Source of the DNA: Akkermansiaceae bacterium UBA2381 | GTDB lineage: Bacteria > Verrucomicrobiota > Verrucomicrobiia > Verrucomicrobiales > DEV007 | Direction of reading: 5' to 3' | NCBI GenBank assembly: GCA_002344215.1 | Contig: DDSV01000052.1 | Coordinates: 1-64,000, forward strand | Length of the DNA: 64,000 nt | Shown: positions 57,930 through 64,000 of the stretch, piece by piece | Layout of the letters: each line of letters starts with the position of its first letter | Numbering within the stretch: the stretch's first letter is position 1 | The notes under the pieces: generated by a model | Seen by the model: the letters and a program-made list of their open reading frames with translations, nothing else | Database searches by the model: none | Told to the model about the DNA's origin: nothing | Program-made: the position numbers and the translations under genes

Positions 57930-59117
57930 ATGCATGCCTCCACCGCAGCCTCGTCCACCCGGCCCTGGAACGTTCTCGCAGCAAGCGTCCTCCTCCTGCT
58001 CGCGGGGTGGACCCTCGCCGCCGACCTCGCCCACAAGGGTCACTTTCTTCTTCAGGATTCCTTCAGTTCAATCTTCCTTGGCCTCTTTGCCACCTTGTGG
58101 ATGTTTGTCGCCGTCGTCTTCGCCGGGTTTCCAAAGCGCTTCGTCATTGCCGCCATTTTGCTAACCACGGTGCGCCTATCCTTCGCGTGGCCCCTTGTGA
58201 TCTGGTTCGACCTGAGAAGCGCCTCGCTGGTTCTCGACGCATTTATTCTCATCCTCGCCCTCGCCTACCTCGCAGTCTCACTCAAGAGCGGAACCCTCCG
58301 AACACGCCCCTGGTTGCGCTGGCAGCATTCGGTCGCGATGGGCGCGACCGCCATGGTGGCCTCCCTGCTTTCACTTCCCGTTAGCCTCCTGGGTCTCGCC
58401 AGGATCATCGAAGACACTTCTGCCGGCTACGTGCGCCTCACCCCCAGCGGCATCGACCTGACTGAGCGAATCTTCGAAAAAGAGGGTCGCCGCGTTCATC
58501 TGGTCGGCATGGCTCACATCGCCGACAGCGGGTTCTACGAAACCCTTAACCAAAGCCTTGCCGGGCCGGTCGAGGGTCGCCGCCTCGTCCTCCTCGAAGG
58601 CGTCTCGGACGCTGACAAGATCCTGCCCCGCTCCTTTGCCTCGGGAGACACCTACCGCGCCATGGCCGAAAAACTGGGACTTGCTGAACAGGCGCTTGGC
58701 TTTGCCGTGCAGTCCAATACGGAGCCGGGAAAGGACAGCAGATCAGAATGGGAGGCCCGCGGGGTCGACTTCCGGCGGGCGGACATTGATGTTCGGGAAC
58801 TCGATCCGGAACATCGTGAACAGCTTGTCACGCTTCTCAGCGCGATGGAGAATCTGGATCTTGCCAGCTTCCTCTCGATGCCTGAGGGCATGTCCACTGA
58901 GGATCTGGAGAACCTCATCGTCGAGGGACTCGTCAAACGTCGCAATGACAAACTCATGGAGGTTTTTCTCGAACATGAAGCCCGCTACGCCGAAGTTTTT
59001 ATTCCCTGGGGTGCGGCACATCTTCCCGATCTTGAGCGAAGACTCACCGCACTCGGATATGAGCGCGTGACCGAGAACCGGCGTCGCGGAATCGATTTTT
59101 GGAAGCGGTTTCGCTGA
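57930..59117 (+). CDS. TraB/GumN-like protein with N-terminal membrane helices
   Basis: 395 aa. The N-terminal third has about four membrane helices (residues about 15-155: VLAASVLLLLAGWTLAADLA, SIFLGLFATLWMFVAVVFAG, VLDAFILILALAYLAVSLKS, ATAMVASLLSLPVSLLGLAR). The C-terminal part has the TraB/GumN signature: GRRVHLVGMAHIADSGFYET (VGxxHxA, about 192-211), RRLVLLEGVSDAD and VFIPWGAAHLPDLERRLTALG. TraB-like proteins are thought to be metal-dependent proteases of the erythromycin-esterase group; activity here is inferred. Membrane-fused versions are less common than soluble ones. Confidence 0.7.
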   Translation: MHASTAASSTRPWNVLAASVLLLLAGWTLAADLAHKGHFLLQDSFSSIFLGLFATLWMFVAVVFAGFPKRFVIAAILLTTVRLSFAWPLVIWFDLRSASLVLDAFILILALAYLAVSLKSGTLRTRPWLRWQHSVAMGATAMVASLLSLPVSLLGLARIIEDTSAGYVRLTPSGIDLTERIFEKEGRRVHLVGMAHIADSGFYETLNQSLAGPVEGRRLVLLEGVSDADKILPRSFASGDTYRAMAEKLGLAEQALGFAVQSNTEPGKDSRSEWEARGVDFRRADIDVRELDPEHREQLVTLLSAMENLDLASFLSMPEGMSTEDLENLIVEGLVKRRNDKLMEVFLEHEARYAEVFIPWGAAHLPDLERRLTALGYERVTENRRRGIDFWKRFR

Positions 59118-59228
59118 CAAAAGGCAACCACCGGGACGCTGCCGGAAGGTGGCAAGCGACGCGCTTGCCCTACAAGCCATTGCCGATCGGTAATTTTGTA
59201 GGGCGGCCGCCCCGGCTGCCATCAAACG
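59118..59228. repeat. Short intergenic inverted repeat
   Basis: Arms GCCCTACAA (59167-59175) and TTGTAGGGC (59196-59204) flank a 20-base spacer, with GC-rich flanks (GACGCGCTTGCC and GGCCGCCCCGG). It looks like a fossil of a dispersed palindromic element between two convergent genes rather than a terminator. Confidence 0.4.
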
Positions 59229-59819
59229 TCAGTCGCCGTAGTATTCGTAATCCGGCGGAGCGAATTCGCTCTTGATTCGCCCGACAATCTCGTCGCGTCG
59301 CCCCCTCGCCCACCCGGGATAACTTTCCCACTGTTCGGGTGAGGCAAAATAGATCACGTGATGCGCCGGCCCCATCAGCATTTCGCCGTCAATCATGATC
59401 TGCTGCCAGCTCCCTTCGCGGAATTCCTCGTAATACATACGGTCGCGCCCGGTATGTCCGACCCGCCAGCCCCGCGTTTCCATGTTCCGATCCGTGTTAC
59501 TTTTCCCTGCCATACCCTTTTCTCCGGCCGACTTCGAGAACACGAATAACAAAAGGATGACCAGGATGGTTCCGGCAAAGATCCAGAACAGGGCCACGGG
59601 AGAAACGTCAACAGGCCTTCCCGATTTCATCATGGGTTTCCATCCATATTCGGATGCCAGAAAGAAGGCGCAAGCACCGGTGCCCGCAGCGAGCAATATG
59701 GAAAGAAAGAATCGCGCACCTCTCGAGGTAAACCAGGACTTCAGCACCATAAACAGAATAGCCGGTCCGAAGATCAACCCGGCCTGAATCGCGATGCCGG
59801 ACAACGAGTGCATAGGCAT
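59229..59819 (-). CDS. Membrane protein of unknown function
   Basis: 196 aa with three likely N-terminal membrane helices (about 9-28, 36-55 and 72-94: IAIQAGLIFGPAILFMVLKS, FFLSILLAAGTGACAFFLAS, VALFWIFAGTILVILLLFVF), then a soluble domain of about 90 residues (WRVGHTGRDRMYYEEFREGS, HHVIYFASPEQWESYPGWAR) ending in PPDYEYYGD. No family recognised. It follows the FRG-domain gene on the same strand, with an 18-base gap, so the two may be co-transcribed. Confidence 0.6.
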   Translation of the reverse strand: MPMHSLSGIAIQAGLIFGPAILFMVLKSWFTSRGARFFLSILLAAGTGACAFFLASEYGWKPMMKSGRPVDVSPVALFWIFAGTILVILLLFVFSKSAGEKGMAGKSNTDRNMETRGWRVGHTGRDRMYYEEFREGSWQQIMIDGEMLMGPAHHVIYFASPEQWESYPGWARGRRDEIVGRIKSEFAPPDYEYYGD

Positions 59820-59837
59820 TCGCCGGAAAGATCTGAC

Positions 59838-60593
59838 TCACTCCGGAAAGACCCACTCGTAGGTATCCGTGTGAGAATAAAGCTCCTCACGAATATCACG
59901 ACAAAGCCCGCCCATTCCGGGGAACATGGAGCGATGATCGATCCCCATGGTTGCCAATCTCCGGCGAAGGAAGGCCTTTTCAGCGGCAGGGATAACGAGC
60001 TTGGCAAGGGAAAGACGCTCGCTACCGAGTTCGAACAAGTCCTCAAAACTCTCGGGGCTCGCATCCTCTTTCGGAAGCGGGTGTGAAAGGAAGCAGGTTT
60101 TCTGGTTCAGCATCGCCGCACTGGGGCGCTGCGGACGGTAGAGACGCGCCTGCTCCGGAACCTGCTCGTAATCCTGTGAAATCATCAGGCTCGTGTCGCC
60201 GGGCATGAGGCGCCAGACCGCGCCATCCTCTCCCGCGTGTGAAGGATCGGTTGCAAAAAAGAGAGCCACGAGCGCATTTTCAGACCAGTTGGTGCACCGT
60301 GTCGGCAGACCATTCTCAGATCCCTGCGCCATCCACTCAAGTTCCGTGGACGGCTCGAAACCAAGTTCGCCACGGCCACGCTGCTTTAAGCCGATCAGAA
60401 AAGCCGCCTCAAGATCCGCCCATGACTTGAACTCGGTCTTCGCCACCGCTTCACGGAACAGAGTCGGCAGGAGTTTCCATTCGCTCGATGCCTGCCCGCG
60501 GTAGACCGGCATTCGCAAAAATCCAAGCGGGGGAACCATTTCCTGCAGGAACTCCTCGATCCCGGCAATCTCGACTGTTTCGATCTCACGCAT
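59838..60593 (-). CDS. FRG-domain protein
   Basis: 251 aa, no membrane helix. The FRG domain (about 25-130) is marked by its signature PVYRGQASSEWKLLPTLFRE and by GLPTRCTNWSENALVALFFATD; FRG stands for the conserved F/Y-R-G. FRG proteins are found in many bacteria and phages and are suspected in defence or toxin systems, but the activity is not known. One of the few genes here with a good ribosome site (AAGGAG, six bases upstream). It runs divergently from the small protein at 60778 and is followed by a membrane protein. Confidence 0.85.
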   Translation of the reverse strand: MREIETVEIAGIEEFLQEMVPPLGFLRMPVYRGQASSEWKLLPTLFREAVAKTEFKSWADLEAAFLIGLKQRGRGELGFEPSTELEWMAQGSENGLPTRCTNWSENALVALFFATDPSHAGEDGAVWRLMPGDTSLMISQDYEQVPEQARLYRPQRPSAAMLNQKTCFLSHPLPKEDASPESFEDLFELGSERLSLAKLVIPAAEKAFLRRRLATMGIDHRSMFPGMGGLCRDIREELYSHTDTYEWVFPE

Positions 60594-60766
60594 ATCGTCT
60601 CCTTAAGTTTTGCTCGCCCTTTAAAAAGATTGAGATAAATTTGTTGTCCATCCGCCCCGTTATGGCATCTTACTCAAGTTACCATCGCGAATATGACACG
60701 ATTTCTCATTTCTGAGGCAAGTTAGCAAGTGAAAAATGTGTCCTTTTGTAATTTTCTTGATATAAC

Positions 60767-60776
60767 TTGATATCAA
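60767..60776. promoter_or_regulatory. Palindromic operator candidate at the start of the 60778 gene
   Basis: Perfect 10-base palindrome TTGATATCAA immediately before the ATG, with a second TTGATAT copy ten bases upstream (60757-60763) as a direct repeat. TATAAC (60761-60766) between them could be a -10 box. Either reading suggests tight control of the divergent FRG/60778 pair. Confidence 0.4.
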
Positions 60777-60777
60777 A

Positions 60778-61257
60778 ATGAGAACACTCGACCGAGACAG
60801 CCTCATTTCCCTGATTCCGGAGATGGATCTTCACGACCTGCTCGCGCTGGAAATGGCCGTGAAAGTCGCCATTCGTATGCGCACGCAGGGTGCTCTTTCC
60901 ACCGACGGACCGGAACTGGTCACCCGGGAGGACGAGGGCCCCGGGCTCCATGACGAAGCCCGCCTCATCCTTGAAGATGTCGCCACCCACGACCTCACTC
61001 TTGCCGATCAGGCCATCCTTGCGGCCCTCATTCTAAGCGACGGCTACAGTCAGGACACCTTCTCGAGCCGTGCCCTGAACGATCTCATTGAAGAATGCGG
61101 GCGCCCCCGCTTCGTTCACGTGACCTCGGCAATCGCGGGTCTCGTAAATCGCTCCTTTCTCCGGGCCGAGGATAAATCGCTCTCGCTCACCAAAGAAGGC
61201 CGGGCCAAGGCGCGCGGCCTCATTGGAATGCTGAAGCGCCGCGCTGCGGCCGCGTGA
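60778..61257 (+). CDS. Small protein with possible C-terminal winged helix
   Basis: 159 aa. The first half is acidic (RDSLISLIPEMDLHDLLALE, VTREDEGPGLHDEARLILED), the second half has a helix-turn-helix-like pattern (FSSRALNDLIEECGRPRFVH, VTSAIAGLVNRSFLRAEDKS, LTKEGRAKARGLIGML), resembling a winged-helix DNA-binding end. Divergent from the FRG gene across 184 bases. The ATG directly abuts the palindrome TTGATATCAA (60767-60776), which may be its operator, so little room is left for a ribosome site. Confidence 0.55.
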   Translation: MRTLDRDSLISLIPEMDLHDLLALEMAVKVAIRMRTQGALSTDGPELVTREDEGPGLHDEARLILEDVATHDLTLADQAILAALILSDGYSQDTFSSRALNDLIEECGRPRFVHVTSAIAGLVNRSFLRAEDKSLSLTKEGRAKARGLIGMLKRRAAAA

Positions 61258-61294
61258 ATAAAGCGAAGCCCGCTGAACTCCGAAGCCGGGCACC

Positions 61295-62179
61295 TCAACC
61301 TGACAGAGCCTCTAAAAAGCGACAAGCAGCCGCCGAGGGTCTGGCCGGATGAGCCACGGAGTGAACGATGGCGCTCTTTCCTCTCTTTGAGAGACGAAAC
61401 GGGATTCCATTGCCCGTGATGCGGTTCAGTGAGGCGGGAAGAATGGAGACACCCGCTCCCGCAATGGTCAATGCAGCAACCGCCTGGGCCCTCTGAGCCT
61501 CCAGAACCACGCGCGGCCGGAATCCCTCCCGCAGACAAAGATGGTGAACATGGGACGCATAGGCGGGAGCCGCTTCTGCCGAAATCATGACAAAGGGTTC
61601 ATCCTTGAGATCCGCCAGGCGAACTTCCTTTTGCCGGGCCAAGAGATGATTCGGCGGCAAAAAAGCGAGAAGACTTTCCTCTCTCCACTTTGTCGCAAGG
61701 AGCCCCCGGGGAAGCTCCGGCGGAGCCACTCCAAGGAAACCCACATCAAGATCCCCCCGGGTCAGTGCCTCGAGTTGCTCGGAAGGGAGCAGATCATGCA
61801 AATGCATCCTTATGTTCGGATGACGTTTTCCGAATCGCGTGAATACATCAACCAGTTCAGGGGAAAGAACCGCACTGACGAATCCGACAGACACCTGATC
61901 AGTCTCCCCTTCCGCTGCGCGCCTCGCCGCTTCTCCCGCCCGATGCAGTCGCTGAAGAATATCCCTAGCTTCCGCCCTGAAAGCCATCCCTGCCGCGGTC
62001 AGGGAGACATGGCGCCGCGACCGCTCGAAGAGCTGCACCTCGAGCTTTTCCTCAAGCGACTTGATATGCCGCGAAAGCGGAGGCTGCGCCAACCTGAGTC
62101 GCTCCGCCGCTCTGGTAAAGGACAACTCCTCCGCCACCGAGAGGAAACACTCCACTTCCCGGAGAGAATATTCCGTCAT
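61295..62179 (-). CDS. LysR-family transcriptional regulator
   Basis: 294 aa, normal length. The N-terminal winged helix (REVECFLSVAEELSFTRAAERL, AQPPLSRHIKSLEEKLEVQL, about 6-50) is standard. The substrate-binding part (about 90-290) fits the CbnR/CatR-like branch (VSVGFVSAVLSPELVDVFTR, LDVGFLGVAPPELPRGLLAT). LysR proteins usually act on a divergent neighbour when bound to a ligand; the divergent gene is ilvD, 106 bases away, so branched-chain amino acid synthesis is a reasonable target. Ligand unknown. Confidence 0.9.
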   Translation of the reverse strand: MTEYSLREVECFLSVAEELSFTRAAERLRLAQPPLSRHIKSLEEKLEVQLFERSRRHVSLTAAGMAFRAEARDILQRLHRAGEAARRAAEGETDQVSVGFVSAVLSPELVDVFTRFGKRHPNIRMHLHDLLPSEQLEALTRGDLDVGFLGVAPPELPRGLLATKWREESLLAFLPPNHLLARQKEVRLADLKDEPFVMISAEAAPAYASHVHHLCLREGFRPRVVLEAQRAQAVAALTIAGAGVSILPASLNRITGNGIPFRLSKRGKSAIVHSVAHPARPSAAACRFLEALSG

Positions 62180-62285
62180 ACTGAAAAGGTATCACAGAAT
62201 GGGTGAAATAGTATTTCCATCATCTTTGTTTTTCCGTCATCTTGTTGCTCCGTAACCGCTGGACTTCAACCGAACCAATCAAGCC

Positions 62286-64000
62286 ATGCCTGCTCCAAAA
62301 TCCTCCCCGAAGAAGAAAGCCACTCCCGCCCATCGTCAGTTTTCCTCTCCGATGCTGGACGGACCCGATCGCGCTCCGAGCCGGGCGATGCTGCATCCGG
62401 TCGGATTTTCGAACGATGATTTCAAAAAATCTATTGTCGGGATCGCTTCGACCTGGAGCATGGTGACCCCGTGCAACATGCACATCGACAAACTCGCCAA
62501 AGAGTCGGTCAAGGGAGTCAACGCCGCCGGGGGAAAAGGCGTGGAGTTCAACACCATCACCATCTCGGACGGCATTTCCATGGGAACCGAAGGGATGAAG
62601 TACTCCCTTGTGAGTCGTGAGGTCATCGCCGACTCCATCGAGACCGTGGTCGGTTGCGAAGGCATGGACGGCGTTGTCGCCATTGGCGGCTGCGACAAGA
62701 ATATGCCCGGGTGTATCATGGCGATCGCGCGCATGAACCGCCCCGGCGTCTTTGTTTACGGCGGCACGATCAAGCCTGGCTGCCACAAGGGTGAGGACGT
62801 CGACATCGTCTCTGTCTTCGAGGCCGTCGGCAAACACAGTGCCGGAAAGATCGACGATGCCGAGCTCGAGGGCGTCACCGAAACCGCGATTCCCGGACCG
62901 GGCTCCTGCGGTGGCATGTACACGGCCAATACCATGGCCAGCGCGATCGAAGCGCTCGGCATGAGCCTGCCGAACAGTTCGGCCCAGGCGGCCGTGAGCG
63001 ATGAAAAAATGATGGACTGCTTCGACGCCGGGGCTGCCGTGGTGAACCTCATCAACAAAAACATCCGCCCGCGCGACATCATGACGAAGAAGGCCTTCGA
63101 GAACGCCATCACCGTCGTGATCGCTCTCGGCGGCTCGACCAATGCGGTTCTTCACCTCATCGCCATGGCCAGTGCCGCCGATGTGAAAATCACCATCGAC
63201 GACTTTACCCGCATCGGAAAGCGTGTCCCGGTTCTCGCCGATCTCAAGCCGAGCGGTGCGAACGTCATGATGAAACTCGTCGAGATAGGCGGGACCCTGC
63301 CGCTCATGAAAATGCTTCTAAAGGCCGGCCTCCTTCACGGTGACTGCCTCACCGTAACCGGGAAGACGATGGCGCAGAATCTCGCCAAAGTGCAGCCTTA
63401 TCCCAAGGGGCAGACCGTGATCCGTCCCATCAGCAAGCCGATCAAGAAGGATAGCCATCTCGTCATCCTCTATGGCAACCTCGCCCCGAAAGGAGCGGTC
63501 GCCAAAATCTCCGGGAAAGAGGGCCTCACCTTCGAAGGCACGGCAAAAGTCTATGACTCGGAGGAGAAGGCGATGCGCGCCATTCTCGCCCGGAAAATCA
63601 AGAAGGGTGACGTGGTCGTAATCCGAATGGAAGGACCCAAAGGCGGACCCGGGATGCGCGAAATGCTCGGCCCAACCGGCGCGATCATGGGAGCCGGCCT
63701 TGGAAAAGAGGTCGCCCTCATCACCGATGGTCGCTTCTCCGGAGGCAGCCACGGCTTTGTCATCGGACACGTTACTCCCGAGGCCTATGTGGGTGGTCCG
63801 CTCGCCCTGGTTGAGAACGGCGATAAGATTTCCATCGATGCCGAGAAACGTGAGATGACCCTCCACGTTTCAGACAAGGATCTGGCAAAACGAAGGAAGG
63901 CCTGGAAACAACCGAAGCCTCGCTACACCCACGGCGTTCTCGCGAAATACGCCAAGCTGGTGAACTCGGCCTCGGAAGGTGCCGTCACCGACAGCGACTT
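62286..64000 (+). CDS. ilvD: Dihydroxy-acid dehydratase (cut by right edge)
   Basis: 571 codons are visible from the ATG at 62286; only a few C-terminal codons are missing, since the last residues SEGAVTDSD match the usual IlvD ending. Iron-sulfur ligands and active-site regions are clear: VVAIGGCDKNMPGCIMA, GPGSCGGMYTANTMASAIEA, plus LDGPDRAPSRAMLHPVGFSN, SDGISMGTEGMKYSL and ALITDGRFSGGSHGF. It dehydrates 2,3-dihydroxy-isovalerate and -methylvalerate in valine, leucine and isoleucine synthesis. A Lys-rich start (SSPKKKATPAHRQF) precedes the core. Divergent from a LysR gene. Confidence 0.95.
   Translation, partial: MPAPKSSPKKKATPAHRQFSSPMLDGPDRAPSRAMLHPVGFSNDDFKKSIVGIASTWSMVTPCNMHIDKLAKESVKGVNAAGGKGVEFNTITISDGISMGTEGMKYSLVSREVIADSIETVVGCEGMDGVVAIGGCDKNMPGCIMAIARMNRPGVFVYGGTIKPGCHKGEDVDIVSVFEAVGKHSAGKIDDAELEGVTETAIPGPGSCGGMYTANTMASAIEALGMSLPNSSAQAAVSDEKMMDCFDAGAAVVNLINKNIRPRDIMTKKAFENAITVVIALGGSTNAVLHLIAMASAADVKITIDDFTRIGKRVPVLADLKPSGANVMMKLVEIGGTLPLMKMLLKAGLLHGDCLTVTGKTMAQNLAKVQPYPKGQTVIRPISKPIKKDSHLVILYGNLAPKGAVAKISGKEGLTFEGTAKVYDSEEKAMRAILARKIKKGDVVVIRMEGPKGGPGMREMLGPTGAIMGAGLGKEVALITDGRFSGGSHGFVIGHVTPEAYVGGPLALVENGDKISIDAEKREMTLHVSDKDLAKRRKAWKQPKPRYTHGVLAKYAKLVNSASEGAVTDSD

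Noticed and set aside
1..64000. CRISPR arrays, tRNA or rRNA genes
   Set aside because: No evenly spaced direct repeats, cloverleaf sequences or rRNA motifs were seen in the intergenic stretches read by eye.

Overview
The window looks like a chromosomal piece of a Verrucomicrobiota (Verrucomicrobia) bacterium. The evidence is a very large autotransporter-associated beta-strand repeat protein, a cytochrome-like PSCyt1/DUF1549/DUF1553 protein paired with a DUF1501 protein, secreted LamG/DUF1080-like proteins, Tat-exported Gfo/Idh/MocA oxidoreductases, bactofilin, and kinases fused to FGE-type domains. No rRNA, tRNA, CRISPR array or phage was seen. Most genes lack a clear Shine-Dalgarno sequence.

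Region 1 (1-13005, minus strand) is one open frame of 4335 codons that runs off the left edge: an exported surface or secreted repeat protein. About 720 bases without a gene follow. Region 2 (13727-26314, minus) is a run of ten closely spaced or overlapping genes: a GH99-like glycosidase, a DUF4838 glycosidase-like protein, a six-hairpin-like Tat protein, a cupin, the PSCyt1/DUF1553 + DUF1501 pair, three small LamG-like exported proteins and an esterase fused to a LamG-like domain. It reads as a glycan- or polysaccharide-handling operon. Region 3 (26629-41820) is mostly household and regulatory: an EF-G paralogue, a CPXCG protein, a receiver/pseudokinase/FGE protein with a membrane partner, bactofilin, an RDD protein, hpt with a MoaD-like partner, pdxH, a MarR regulator, cytidine deaminase, an antitoxin with a decayed PIN toxin, a PhyH dioxygenase and a sorbosone-dehydrogenase-like propeller.

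Region 4 (41816-46984) is the most unusual part. Nine small genes, all on the minus strand, are separated by ten hairpin-forming sites with the structure of integron attC sites. In six of the nine units, the first bases of the unit are exactly complementary to the R'' box of the unit's own 3' site, as expected if each unit was once a free circular gene cassette. No integrase is in the window, so this is a CALIN-type (integrase-less) cassette array. It sits directly downstream of asnS and points the same way, so asnS transcription could reach it. The cassette products are mostly small unknown membrane-anchored proteins, plus one ankyrin-repeat protein.

Region 5 (47118-64000) holds asnS, a large Ser/Thr kinase with PEGA and FGE-like domains whose N-lobe begins upstream of any normal start codon, a coiled-coil membrane partner, a polysaccharide-lyase-like protein, a double thioredoxin-fold protein, a Tat oxidoreductase, a TraB/GumN-like membrane protein, an FRG-domain protein with a divergent small partner, a LysR regulator and ilvD (cut by the right edge).
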